DNA from: Nitratireductor sp. XY-223
GTDB taxonomy: Bacteria; Pseudomonadota; Alphaproteobacteria; Rhizobiales; Rhizobiaceae
Assembly: GCF_004959855.1 (NCBI RefSeq)
Contig: NZ_SPNT01000001.1
Location: 372,001 to 436,000, forward strand
Reading direction: 5' to 3'
Length of the DNA: 64,000 bases
The notes below the pieces were generated by a model. It did no database searches. It had not been told where the DNA came from and was given only the letters and a program-made list of their open reading frames with translations. This document shows, piece by piece, positions 37,269 through 48,427 of the stretch. The position numbers and the translations under genes are program-made. The first letter of the stretch is position 1; the number at the start of each line of letters is the position of its first letter.

Positions 37269-37316
37269 AGACCGGTTCGGCAACGGTCTTCCCTGCGCCC
37301 CTCAGACCGGGTTTTT
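37269..37316 (+). promoter_or_regulatory. leader with mutually exclusive hairpins before the binding-protein gene
   Basis: AGACCG (37269-37274), CGGTCT (37284-37289) and AGACCG (37304-37309) follow one another, then GGTTTTT (37310-37316). The middle element can pair with the first or the third; the second pairing sits just before the T-run and would act as a terminator. Stems are only 6 bp, so this may simply be the terminator of the LacI gene. Confidence 0.4.
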
Positions 37317-37360
37317 CGTGCCGGCTTTGGCACAACACAAATGGGAAACAGGAGGATCTC

Positions 37361-38614
37361 ATGAAGAAACTGCTAACAACCTGCCTGATCGCCAGCGGCC
37401 TCATGGCCGGTTCGGCGATCGCCGCCGAAACGGTCAAGGTTCTGTCCATCAACCGGGACATGGAGCCGTGGAAGCAGCTCTATCTGGACGTGGTGGAGGA
37501 ATACAACAAGGCCAATCCGGGCGTGACGGTCGAGGTCGAGTTCATGGAGGACGAGGCCTTCAAGCAGAAGCTGCCGACGCTGCTGCAGTCGGACGCGGCG
37601 CCCGATCTGTTCTTCTCATGGAGCGGCGGCGTATTTTACGAGCAGGCCGACCAGGGGTTCTTGAGGCCCATTCCTGACGAGGTTGCCGCGGAATGGAAAA
37701 AGGACCTGTCGGCGGGCGGCATGGCCGCACTTTCCTACAACGGCAAGTTCTACGGTGCGCCCGAGGCCTCGCAGAACGTCGCCATCTGGTACAACAAGGA
37801 CATGGCCAGGAAGGCCGGTGTCGATCCGACCAGCATCAAGACCTGGGATGATTTCCTCGATCAGGTCAGAACGGCCAAAGAGGCCGGCGTCACGCCGATC
37901 ATCGTCGGCGGACAGGACAAGTGGCCGCTGCATTTCTACTATTCGCTGCTTGCAATGCGCATCATGGGCGAGGAGGGCCTGCGCGCCTCGGCTGCCGGCG
38001 AGAACGGCGGTTTCGACAATGACGACTGGGTGCGTGCCGGCAAGGAATACATGCGCCTGATCGAACTGGAGCCTTTCCAGGAGGGCTTCATGGGCGTCAA
38101 ATACGATGCCGCCACCGGGCTTTGGGGCGACGGCGGTGCCGTCTTTACCCTGATGGGCGATTGGGATCTCGGCGCGCAGCGCGCCGCGGCCTCCAATGGC
38201 GGCCTTTCCAACGAACAGCTCGGCGTCGTTCCGTTCCCGACCGTTGACGGCGGCAAAGGCAAGGCGACCGACACGCTGGGCGGCGCGTCCGGGTTTGTCG
38301 TCACGCGCAATGCGCCGGACGCGGCCATCGACTTCCTGAAGGTCTTCATGGGACCGGAAGCACAAAAACGCGCCGCGGCAGAAGGCGTCTACATCCCGAC
38401 CGCGCCGTCGGCCGGCGGCCTGGTGGAGGATTCGATCCTCAAGCAGTTTGCCGCCATCGGCGGTGCGTCGACCTATCACCAGCTGTTCCTCGACCAGTTC
38501 TTCGGCAGCACGCTGGGCGGCGCCATCAACGACGTTTCGGCGCAAATGGCGACCGGCGACATCACGCCGGAGGAGGCCGCGAAGCTGCTCGAAGAGACGC
38601 GGCAGTTCCAGTAG
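37361..38614 (+). CDS. family 1 extracellular solute-binding protein, probable xylo-oligosaccharide binding
   Basis: A 417-residue periplasmic protein with a signal peptide (MKKLLTTCLIASGLMAGSAIAA-ETV) and the family 1 sugar-binding fold (EYNKANPGVTVEVEFMEDEA, then DLFFSWSGGVFYEQADQG). GGAGGATCTC precedes the ATG. It heads an operon with two permeases, a GH43 beta-xylosidase and an ATPase, so its ligand is most likely a short xylan fragment. Confidence 0.87.
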   Translation: MKKLLTTCLIASGLMAGSAIAAETVKVLSINRDMEPWKQLYLDVVEEYNKANPGVTVEVEFMEDEAFKQKLPTLLQSDAAPDLFFSWSGGVFYEQADQGFLRPIPDEVAAEWKKDLSAGGMAALSYNGKFYGAPEASQNVAIWYNKDMARKAGVDPTSIKTWDDFLDQVRTAKEAGVTPIIVGGQDKWPLHFYYSLLAMRIMGEEGLRASAAGENGGFDNDDWVRAGKEYMRLIELEPFQEGFMGVKYDAATGLWGDGGAVFTLMGDWDLGAQRAAASNGGLSNEQLGVVPFPTVDGGKGKATDTLGGASGFVVTRNAPDAAIDFLKVFMGPEAQKRAAAEGVYIPTAPSAGGLVEDSILKQFAAIGGASTYHQLFLDQFFGSTLGGAINDVSAQMATGDITPEEAAKLLEETRQFQ

Positions 38615-38633
38615 GCGGACCAAGGGGGGCGAG

Positions 38634-38657
38634 CGTCCGGCCATCACCGGCCGGGCG
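38634..38657. other. hairpin between binding-protein and permease genes
   Basis: CGTCCGGCC (38634-38642) pairs with GGCCGGGCG (38649-38657) with one G-T pair and a 6-base loop. It lies 19 bases after the binding-protein stop. It is the fourth such hairpin after a binding-protein gene in this window. Confidence 0.55.
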
Positions 38658-38684
38658 TTCGGCCCAGCGATCGGGACATTGGCA

Positions 38685-39653
38685 ATGACACTGGTTTCAA
38701 CGGAGAGCTCGATCAGATCAGCGAAGCGGCGCCGCATGCGGTTCGACCTCAGCGGCCAGACCACGATGCTGCTGATCTTCCTGCCGCCGGCAATCCTGCT
38801 CTTTACCGTGTTCGTCATGCTGCCGATGGCCGAGGCGGCGTTCTTCTCGCCCTATAAATGGAGCGGCTACGGGCCGGCGCCCTGGGCCTTCAACGAGGCC
38901 ACCGGCAAGACCTTCGGCACCTGGATCGGCGGCACGAATTTCGAACGCATGGCTGGTCACAGCGCGTTTCAGACAGCGCTCTTCAACACGATGAAGGTCA
39001 TCGCGGTCTCGCTGCTGATCCAGCTGCCGCTGGCGCTGATGCTTGCCCTGATGATCTACCGGAAGAGCTATGCGAACACCGTGTTCCGGCTGATCTTCTT
39101 CGTGCCCTACATCCTGGCGGAGGTCGCGACCGGCCTGATCTGGAGTTTCGTCTTCGACGGCAATTTCGGTCTGTCGCGGATGATCACCGACACATTCCAT
39201 CTGCAGCAGGCATTCTTCCCGCTGGCCGAAAAGGAATGGGCGTTCAACACGATCCTGGCGGTGATCGTGTGGAAGTATTTCGGTTTCCACATGATGATCT
39301 ACATCGCCGGCCTGCAGAGCATTCCCAAGGACTTCATCGAAGCGGCGCGCATCGACGGTGCCCGGCCGTTGCAGATCATCTTCTTCGTCAAGCTGCCGAT
39401 GCTGTGGCCGGCGATCACGATCTCGATCTTCTATTCGGTGCTGGGCGCGCTCCAGGTCTTCGACCTGGTCATGCCGATGACCGCGGGTGGCCCGTCCAAC
39501 AGCAGCCACACGCTGGTCAGCTATCTCTACAATTTCGGCTTCATCCGGCTGAATGTCGGCTACGGCAGCGCTGTCGGCGTGTTCCTTTTCGCGGTCGGCG
39601 TCATCTTCGCCTTCGTCTACCGCAACACGGTGCAGAGGGAGGCAGCCCAATGA
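38685..39653 (+). CDS. sugar ABC transporter permease (MalF type)
   Basis: A 322-residue CUT1 permease with six hydrophobic segments (the first at TTMLLIFLPPAILLFTVFVM). The ATPase-docking loop is IPKDFIEAARIDGARPLQII at about residue 210. The ATG at 38685 (MTLVSTESS) is the best start; no strong ribosome site is seen, so the exact N terminus is uncertain. Its stop overlaps the next permease by 4 bases. Confidence 0.88.
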   Translation: MTLVSTESSIRSAKRRRMRFDLSGQTTMLLIFLPPAILLFTVFVMLPMAEAAFFSPYKWSGYGPAPWAFNEATGKTFGTWIGGTNFERMAGHSAFQTALFNTMKVIAVSLLIQLPLALMLALMIYRKSYANTVFRLIFFVPYILAEVATGLIWSFVFDGNFGLSRMITDTFHLQQAFFPLAEKEWAFNTILAVIVWKYFGFHMMIYIAGLQSIPKDFIEAARIDGARPLQIIFFVKLPMLWPAITISIFYSVLGALQVFDLVMPMTAGGPSNSSHTLVSYLYNFGFIRLNVGYGSAVGVFLFAVGVIFAFVYRNTVQREAAQ

Positions 39654-40477
39654 GCGGGTTCACCTGGCGCAGCGCCTCGCGCATCTGCGTGCTGCTACTC
39701 GTGTCCAGCCTGATCGTCATTCCGTTGGCGGCGACCATCCTCGGCGGCTTCAAGACCGACGGCGAACTGCGCGCCGAGCCCTTCGGGCTCCCGGATGTCT
39801 GGCGCACGGAATATTATGCGGAGATTTTCGCCGATACCCGGTTCTGGCGCTATCTGTGGAACTCGCTCGTCATTTCGCTTCTGACCGTGGCGCTGACGCT
39901 GATCCTCGGTTCGATGGCGGCCTACGCCTTCGCACAGGCCAAATTCTTCGGCTCGCGCTTCCTGTTCAGCTACCTGCTGCTCGGCCTGATGTTCCCATTC
40001 GCGGCGGCGATCATGCCGCTGTTCCTGACGGTGCGCGACCTCGGCATTCTCGACACGCCCTGGGGCGTGATCCTGCCGCAGGTCGCGTTCGGCCTGGCCT
40101 TCTCGATCATGTTCTTTCGCACCTTTTTCAAGCAGATGCCGCCGGAATTGTTCGAGGCGGCCCGCGTCGACGGCTGCGGCTATATCCGGTTCTACTTCTA
40201 TTTCACGCTGCCGCTGTCGACGCCGATCCTGGCGACCATCGCGGTCTTCGTCTTCGTGCAGAGCTGGAACAACTACCTGCTGCCGCTGATCATGCTCAAC
40301 GACCGGGCCGGCTACACCTGGACGCTGGGCGCCATGGACTATCGCGGCGAGTACATCTCGTCGTGGAACCGGACTCTTGCCTTCATGACCATGACGCTGA
40401 CCCCGGCTGTCGTGTTCTTCATCGCCGCACAGAAATACATCGTCGCCGGACTGACCGGCGGCTCGGTCAAGGGATAG
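39650..40477 (+). CDS. sugar ABC transporter permease (MalG type)
   Basis: A 275-residue partner permease with six hydrophobic segments and the docking loop PPELFEAARVDGCGYIRFYF at about residue 165. AGAGGGAGG precedes the ATG. It is coupled to the MalF-type permease and lies 6 bp before the xylosidase gene. Confidence 0.9.
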   Translation: MSGFTWRSASRICVLLLVSSLIVIPLAATILGGFKTDGELRAEPFGLPDVWRTEYYAEIFADTRFWRYLWNSLVISLLTVALTLILGSMAAYAFAQAKFFGSRFLFSYLLLGLMFPFAAAIMPLFLTVRDLGILDTPWGVILPQVAFGLAFSIMFFRTFFKQMPPELFEAARVDGCGYIRFYFYFTLPLSTPILATIAVFVFVQSWNNYLLPLIMLNDRAGYTWTLGAMDYRGEYISSWNRTLAFMTMTLTPAVVFFIAAQKYIVAGLTGGSVKG

Positions 40478-40483
40478 ACATCC

Positions 40484-42115
40484 ATGATACGAAACCCGAT
40501 CCTCCCCGGCTTCAATCCCGACCCGTCGATCTGGCGGGTCGGCGATGACTATTACATCGCGACATCCACGTTCGAGTGGTATCCGGGGGTGCAGATCCAC
40601 CATTCGCGGGATCTGACCAACTGGACGCTGGTGTGCCGGCCGCTTGACCGGGCGAGCCAGCTCGATATGCGGGGAAACCCGGATTCCTGCGGCATCTGGG
40701 CGCCGTGCCTTTCGCACGCAGACGGTCTTTTCTGGCTCGTCTACACCGATGTGAAGCGCTATGACGGCAACTACAAGGACACGCACAACTACCTGGTGAC
40801 GGCGCCGGCGATCGAAGGTCCCTGGTCCGATCCCGTCTATCTCAATTCGTCCGGATTCGATCCGTCGCTGTTCCACGACGACGACGGCCGCAAATGGCTG
40901 GTCAACATGGTTTGGGACCACCAGGGCAACCGCGACCCTGTATCCGGCGGGAAGCCCGGTTTCTTCGGCGGTATCCTGCTGCAGGAATACGACGTTGCCG
41001 AGCGGCGGCTTGCCGGGCCGGTCAGGAACATCTTTCGCGGCAGCACCCACGGCCTGACCGAAGGGCCGCATCTTTATCGGCAGAACGGCTGGTACTACCT
41101 TATCACCGCCGAGGGCGGCACCGGCTACCAGCACGCCGTCACCCACGCGCGCTCGCGAACCATTGACGGGCCCTATGAGATCCATCCGAACGTCCATCTG
41201 CTGACGGCCAAGGATGCCGCCGAATCCGGCCTGCAACGGATCGGCCACGGGCAGCTTGTGGCAACGCCCGACGGATCCTACTACCACACGTTCCTGTGTT
41301 CGCGGCCGCTGCCGGGAACCCGCAAGTCGCCGCGCGGCCGGGAAACCGGCATCACCCGGCTTGAATTGCGTGACGACGGCTGGTTCTACGCCGAAGGCAA
41401 TGCCGCGACGCCGGATGAGGCGATCGCGCCGCCCATGCCGGCGGATACGCCCGAGCAGCCGGAGAACAGGACCTACCGCTTCCAGGACGACGCCCTGCCG
41501 ATGGATTTCCAGTGGCTTCGGTCACCCTTTGCCGACCGGCTCTTTTCGCTGAAGGAACATCCCGGTTTCCTGCGGCTGTTCGGCCGGGAATCCATCGGCT
41601 CCTGGTTCGAGCAGACGCTGGTCGCGCGCCGCCAGACGTCGTCGGCCTATTCCGCCGAGACGTGCCTGGAATTCCGGCCGGAGACCGGCCAACAGATGGC
41701 CGGTCTGACGGCTTACTACAACCGGGCGCAGTTTCACTATCTCTACGTTTCGGCCGATGAGGCCGGCAATCGGGTGCTCGATATCCAGAGCTGCCCGGGG
41801 AACTGGCCGGAGGCGCATCTGACTTTTCCGCTGGATCGGCCGGTTGCGCTTCCCGACGAGGGGCCGGTATGGCTCGGTGTCGACGTCGACGGGGCTTCGC
41901 TGCGGTTCCGCTACGCGGTTGAAGAGGGCGCCTGGACGTCGATCGGTCCGGAGCTCGACGCATCCGTGCTTTCCGACGAAGGCGGCCGCGGCGAACACGC
42001 GAATTTCACCGGGGCATTCATCGGCATGGCGGCGCAGGACCTGACGGGCCGGGCGCTACCGGCCGACTTTTCCTACTTTCACTACGCGGCAAAAGAATCA
42101 GGGCATGCGCCATGA
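40484..42115 (+). CDS. glycoside hydrolase family 43 beta-xylosidase
   Basis: A 543-residue enzyme with an N-terminal five-blade GH43 propeller and a C-terminal beta-sandwich (about residue 340 onward), the layout of the XynB/GH43_11 type. Likely catalytic carboxylates are the Asp in GFNPDPSIW (general base, about residue 13), the Asp in SGFDPSLFHDD (pKa modulator) and the Glu in GLTEGPHLY (general acid). No signal peptide is seen, so it acts in the cytoplasm on imported xylo-oligosaccharides, releasing xylose for XylA and XylB. Confidence 0.93.
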   Translation: MIRNPILPGFNPDPSIWRVGDDYYIATSTFEWYPGVQIHHSRDLTNWTLVCRPLDRASQLDMRGNPDSCGIWAPCLSHADGLFWLVYTDVKRYDGNYKDTHNYLVTAPAIEGPWSDPVYLNSSGFDPSLFHDDDGRKWLVNMVWDHQGNRDPVSGGKPGFFGGILLQEYDVAERRLAGPVRNIFRGSTHGLTEGPHLYRQNGWYYLITAEGGTGYQHAVTHARSRTIDGPYEIHPNVHLLTAKDAAESGLQRIGHGQLVATPDGSYYHTFLCSRPLPGTRKSPRGRETGITRLELRDDGWFYAEGNAATPDEAIAPPMPADTPEQPENRTYRFQDDALPMDFQWLRSPFADRLFSLKEHPGFLRLFGRESIGSWFEQTLVARRQTSSAYSAETCLEFRPETGQQMAGLTAYYNRAQFHYLYVSADEAGNRVLDIQSCPGNWPEAHLTFPLDRPVALPDEGPVWLGVDVDGASLRFRYAVEEGAWTSIGPELDASVLSDEGGRGEHANFTGAFIGMAAQDLTGRALPADFSYFHYAAKESGHAP

Positions 42116-42145
42116 TCGCGCAATATCCTGAAAGGGAGGCATGCA

Positions 42146-43147
<1,002 letters not shown>

Positions 43148-43171
43148 TTGCCCGCGCATGGGGGTTGGAAG

Positions 43172-44029
43172 ATGAAAGTTTGTGTTACGGGCGGAAGCGG
43201 CGGTGCGGGCGGTGCCGTGGTCGAAAACCTGGTCGAGCGCGGCGTCGATGTCATCAACATCGACCGGGAAAAGCCACAGCGCTGGATTTGTCCGCACATT
43301 GAGACGGACCTTCTTGACTATGCCGCCGTAAGGCAGGCCGTCGAAGGGGCCGACATGATCGCCCATTTTGCCGGCAATCCGCAGCCGGACTTCAACTTCG
43401 CCGACGGGGCCGACCGTTTCGAGAACAACACGCTGTCCTGTTTCAACGTGTTCAATGCTGCTGCCGACGCGGGCATCAAGCGGGTGGTCTGGGCGTCCAG
43501 CGAGACGGTCTACGGCTTTCCGTTCGAGAACAATGTTCCGCTCAGCGCGCCGTGCCGCGAGAGCGACCCGATCAGCCCGCAGAACGCCTATGCGATCTCC
43601 AAGGCGGCCTCGGAATTCATCGCCTCGGAAATGAACCGGCTCTACGGCATCAGCTTCATCGGCCTGCGGCTTTCCAACGTGCTTTATCCGGTGCGCGGCC
43701 ACCATGCGAGCTACTATCTGATCCCCGGCTACTGGGACGATCCGCTCAGCCGCAAATTCAATCTCTGGAGCTATGTCGACTGCCGCGATGTCGCCAAGGC
43801 GACCTGGCTGGCGCTCAATGCGGAACTGGACGGGGCTGAGGTGTTCAATGTCGCTGCGCGCGACACGCTCATGCAGCGCGACAACAGCGAACTGCTCGAG
43901 CTCGCGTTCGATGTGCCCGTGCGGCAGGATTTTGCCTTTCCGCGCGCCTCCTTTCTCGACATCTCGAAGGCCGAGCGTCTTCTCGGATATTCGCCGGATC
44001 ACGGCTGGTCGGACGTGATCGACGTCTGA
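43172..44029 (+). CDS. NAD-dependent epimerase/dehydratase (extended SDR), possible uronate dehydrogenase
   Basis: A 285-residue extended short-chain dehydrogenase. The Rossmann motif is VCVTGGSGGAGGAVVENL and the catalytic residues are WASSETVYG with NAYAISKAA (YxxxK, about residue 139). The start at 43172 (MKVCVTGG) follows GGGGGTTGGAAG. It is the last gene of the xylo-oligosaccharide operon. Its size and fold are compatible with a uronate dehydrogenase, which would suit glucuronic acid side chains of xylan; other SDR epimerases cannot be excluded. Confidence 0.72.
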   Translation: MKVCVTGGSGGAGGAVVENLVERGVDVINIDREKPQRWICPHIETDLLDYAAVRQAVEGADMIAHFAGNPQPDFNFADGADRFENNTLSCFNVFNAAADAGIKRVVWASSETVYGFPFENNVPLSAPCRESDPISPQNAYAISKAASEFIASEMNRLYGISFIGLRLSNVLYPVRGHHASYYLIPGYWDDPLSRKFNLWSYVDCRDVAKATWLALNAELDGAEVFNVAARDTLMQRDNSELLELAFDVPVRQDFAFPRASFLDISKAERLLGYSPDHGWSDVIDV

Positions 44030-44167
44030 CCGTGCCGGACGCTCATGAAGGACCGTTCGCATCGCCGATCCGACTGACCGGCGTTTTATTTCCAATTGGC
44101 GCTGGCATTTCCATTGAGAACGCTCCATAAAATTGCGTTGTCGATGCGTTAAACGGCGGAGCGTTAC

Positions 44168-45163
44168 GTGATCCAAACCCCTTATCTCCTGTTTCTCGGC
44201 GATGCGCCGGACGCGCTGGCGGCAAAGGTCGCCCAGGGTATCAAGGACTGGCGGCCGGAACTTGCCGTCGGTCAACTCCGCCTCGAGGGCTGCAAGGCGG
44301 ATATGGGCCTTGCCGACATGACCATCGAGGAGGCGGTGGCCAGGGGCGCGAAGACCCTCGTCATCGGTGTTGCCAATCGCGGCGGCGTCATCTCGGCAAG
44401 CTGGATGGACGTGCTGAAGGCGGCGCTTGCGGCAGGGCTCGACCTGGCATCGGGACTGCACAACCATCTCAATGACGAACCGGACCTTGTGGCGGTCGCG
44501 CAGCGCGAAGGACGCACCCTGCACAATGTGCGCATACCGAGTGTCGCCTATCCGATCGCCAACGGCGTCAAGCGCAGCGGCAAGCGCCTACTGGCCGTCG
44601 GCAGCGACTGTTCCTGCGGCAAGATGTATACGGCGCTGTGCATGGAGCGGGAAATGCGCGATCGCGGCATGAAGGCGACGTTCCGCGCGACCGGCCAGAC
44701 GGGCATCCTGGTGACGGGATCAGGCGTTCCGCTCGATGCGGTTGTCGCCGATTTCATGGCCGGTGCGGTGGAGTATCTCACGCCCGACAACGATGCCGAC
44801 CACTGGGACCTGATCGAGGGGCAGGGCAGCATTTTCCACCCGTCCTATTCCGGCGTCTCGATGGCGCTGATCCATGGCGGCCAGCCGGACGCCCTGATCC
44901 TGTGCGACGAGCCGAACCGGCCGCATATGCGCGGTCTGCCGGGCTACAAGGCACAGAGCCTGGAACTGCTGCGCGATACCGCTCTGCTGCTTGCCCGTAT
45001 CGTCAACCCGGACTGCCGGGTTACCGGTATTGCGCTCAACACCTCTGCGATGGGCGAGGCGGAAGCCGCTGAATACGCGCAAGGGGTGGAGGAGCGCATG
45101 GGCGTTCCGACGGTCGATCCGTTCCGTCACGGCGCGGCGCGCCTTGTCGATGCGCTCGAATAG
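44168..45163 (+). CDS. dgcN: D-glutamate N-acetyltransferase DgcN (DUF1611)
   Basis: A 331-residue DUF1611 protein with an N-terminal Rossmann-like domain and a C-terminal P-loop-like domain (RLLAVGSDCSCGKMYTALCM at about residue 140; DLIEGQGSIFHPSYSGVSM). Proteins of this family next to the enolase-type DgcA are described as N-acetyltransferases acting on D-glutamate. The start is GTG at 44168. DgcA follows directly (TAG then ATG), as in the described pair. The substrate could be D-glutamate or a relative. Confidence 0.82.
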   Translation: MIQTPYLLFLGDAPDALAAKVAQGIKDWRPELAVGQLRLEGCKADMGLADMTIEEAVARGAKTLVIGVANRGGVISASWMDVLKAALAAGLDLASGLHNHLNDEPDLVAVAQREGRTLHNVRIPSVAYPIANGVKRSGKRLLAVGSDCSCGKMYTALCMEREMRDRGMKATFRATGQTGILVTGSGVPLDAVVADFMAGAVEYLTPDNDADHWDLIEGQGSIFHPSYSGVSMALIHGGQPDALILCDEPNRPHMRGLPGYKAQSLELLRDTALLLARIVNPDCRVTGIALNTSAMGEAEAAEYAQGVEERMGVPTVDPFRHGAARLVDALE

Positions 45164-46153
45164 ATGGCCATGGGTATCGAAACCTCGGTTTCCGAGACGG
45201 TGTTTCCGCTGGCGGAGGTCTTCACCATTTCGCGCGGATCCAAGACCGAGGCGCGGACTGTCACTGTGACGCTGCGGCAGGATGGCCATAGGGGCCGGGG
45301 CGAATGCGTTCCCTACGCACGCTATGGCGAGACGGTCGCGAGCGTCATGGAAACGATTTCGTCCCTGGCTGAAGAGATAGCTTTCGGGCTGGACCGGCGG
45401 GCGTTACAGGCGTGCCTTCCGGCGGGCGCGGCGCGCAATGCGCTGGACTGTGCCTTCTGGGACCTCGAGGCGAAACAATCGAGAAGGCGCGCCTTCGAGC
45501 TTGCCGGCCTGAAGGTTCCCGGTCCCGTCGCGACGGCCTTCACATTGTCCCTGGAGGCGCCCGATACCATGCGGGAAAAAGCGCGGGAGAATGCGCACCG
45601 GCCGCTTTTGAAGATCAAGCTCGGCGGGGAGGGTGATCTCGAGCGTCTGGAGGCCGTGCGATCCGGCGCGCCTGACGCGGCGATCATTGTCGATGCCAAT
45701 GAGGGCTGGAGCGCGGAAACCTACGCGGCGCTGGCGCCGGAGATGCTGCGCCTCGGGGTGACGATGGTCGAGCAGCCCTTGCCGGCCGGCGCGGACGAAG
45801 CGCTGGCGACCATGGATCGGCCGCTGCCGGTCTGCGCCGACGAAAGCTGCCATGACCGGGCATCGCTGGCCGGAATCGCCGGCAAATACGACATGGTCAA
45901 TATCAAGCTGGACAAGACCGGCGGCCTCACCGAGGCGCTGGCGCTGAAACGCGATGCGGAGGCGGCCGGCCTCGGCATCATGGTCGGCTGCATGGTGGCG
46001 TCGTCATTGGCCATGGCACCGGCCGTGCTCGTCGCGCAGGGCGCCGATATCGTCGATCTGGACGGGCCGCTGCTGCTTGCCGAGGACAGGCAAAACCCGC
46101 TCTTGTATGATGCCAGGGGCGTTCATCCATCCACATCCGAACTCTGGGGCTGA
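45164..46153 (+). CDS. dgcA: N-acetyl-D-glutamate racemase DgcA (enolase superfamily)
   Basis: A 329-residue dipeptide-epimerase-like enolase-superfamily enzyme. It has the KxK motif LLKIKLGG, three metal ligands in IIVDANEGW, MVEQPLP and CADESCH, and the second lysine in NIKLDKTGG: the two-lysine arrangement of racemases. Next to dgcN it is expected to convert N-acetyl-D-glutamate to the L form. A second ATG two codons in (45170) is an alternative start. It lies 2 bases before the transaminase gene. Confidence 0.85.
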   Translation: MAMGIETSVSETVFPLAEVFTISRGSKTEARTVTVTLRQDGHRGRGECVPYARYGETVASVMETISSLAEEIAFGLDRRALQACLPAGAARNALDCAFWDLEAKQSRRRAFELAGLKVPGPVATAFTLSLEAPDTMREKARENAHRPLLKIKLGGEGDLERLEAVRSGAPDAAIIVDANEGWSAETYAALAPEMLRLGVTMVEQPLPAGADEALATMDRPLPVCADESCHDRASLAGIAGKYDMVNIKLDKTGGLTEALALKRDAEAAGLGIMVGCMVASSLAMAPAVLVAQGADIVDLDGPLLLAEDRQNPLLYDARGVHPSTSELWG

Positions 46154-46155
46154 TC

Positions 46156-47010
46156 ATGCGGACAGTTTATGTGAACGGCAGTTTTGTGCCCGAAAACGAG
46201 GCGACGGTGTCGGTCTTCGATCGCGGCTTCCTTTTTGCCGACGGTGTCTACGAGGTCACCTCCGTGCTCGAAGGCAAGCTGGTCGATTTCCAGGGGCATT
46301 GCGGCCGCCTGCGGCGCTCGCTGGGCGAACTGCAGATGAGCCTAGAGACCTCGGACGAGGAACTGCTGTCGATCCACCGGCAACTGGTGGCGAAAAACGA
46401 TATCGATGAAGGGCTGGTCTATCTTCAGGTGACCCGCGGTGCGGCGGATCGCGATTTCGCCTTCCCGCCGCAGGACACGCCTGCGACCCTTGTGCTGTTC
46501 ACCCAGGTCAAGGCGCTGATCGACAGCGAACTTGCCAATCGCGGCCAGAAGATCTTCACCGTCGAGGACCACCGCTGGACCCGGTGCGACATCAAGACCG
46601 TGCAGCTTCTCTATCCGTCGCTCGCCAAAATGGAGGCGAAATCCAGGGGCGGCGACGACGCATGGCTGGTGCGAGACGGCCTTGTCACGGAAGGTTCGTC
46701 CAACAACGCCTATATCGTGCTTGACGACGGAACCATCGTCACGCGCGATCTTTCCAACCTCATTTTGCACGGCATCACGCGACGGGCGGTGCTGGAGTGC
46801 GCACGCCACCTGCAGATGAAGGTCGTCGAGCGGCCGTTCACCGTCGAGGAGGCGACCGGTGCAGTCGAGGCCTTCTCGACCTCGGCATCGGGTTTCGTCT
46901 GTCCGGTCGTCGCGATCGACGACAACACCATCGGCACGGGCGAACCCGGACCCGTCGCGCGCAAACTGCGCGAAGTCTATATCGCGGAAATGCGCAAATC
47001 GGCGATCTGA
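46156..47010 (+). CDS. D-amino-acid transaminase (class IV, PLP)
   Basis: A 284-residue fold-type IV aminotransferase. The PLP-binding lysine is in RCDIKTVQLLYPSLAKMEAK (about residue 145) and the phosphate-binding loop is LVTEGSSNNAYIV. N-terminal VYVNGSFVPENEATVSVFDRG is typical of D-amino-acid transaminases. It is the third gene of the dgcN-dgcA operon and would deaminate D-amino acids, for example D-glutamate or D-alanine. It is followed by the lysine-degradation genes, so D-2-aminoadipate is a further candidate, by inference. Confidence 0.87.
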   Translation: MRTVYVNGSFVPENEATVSVFDRGFLFADGVYEVTSVLEGKLVDFQGHCGRLRRSLGELQMSLETSDEELLSIHRQLVAKNDIDEGLVYLQVTRGAADRDFAFPPQDTPATLVLFTQVKALIDSELANRGQKIFTVEDHRWTRCDIKTVQLLYPSLAKMEAKSRGGDDAWLVRDGLVTEGSSNNAYIVLDDGTIVTRDLSNLILHGITRRAVLECARHLQMKVVERPFTVEEATGAVEAFSTSASGFVCPVVAIDDNTIGTGEPGPVARKLREVYIAEMRKSAI

Positions 47011-47022
47011 TTTGGCAAGTTA

Positions 47023-47127
47023 ATTCCAAAACGGAATGACTATATTGCGAAATCTCGATTTACCTGCTGGTTTATTTGGCGCATTTTCCGGAAAGTTTTA
47101 AGCTATCATGATTTTTTGAAATCTCGA
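47023..47127. promoter_or_regulatory. gcdH upstream region with repeated GAAATCTCGA
   Basis: GAAATCTCGA occurs twice, at 47049-47058 and 47118-47127, 69 bases apart, within the AT-rich 185-base gap before gcdH. An inverted repeat, ATTCC-AAAAC-GGAAT, is at 47023-47037. These are candidate regulator sites, possibly for the Lrp or LysR protein encoded downstream; which one is unknown. Confidence 0.42.
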
Positions 47128-47195
47128 GATCGCACTGAAACAGAATTGCGGATCGGTTACTATCGGTCCACAGTCCGCACAGGGAGAGAAGCCCG

Positions 47196-48410
<1,215 letters not shown>

Positions 48411-48427
48411 GTATTTGAGGCGACGCC

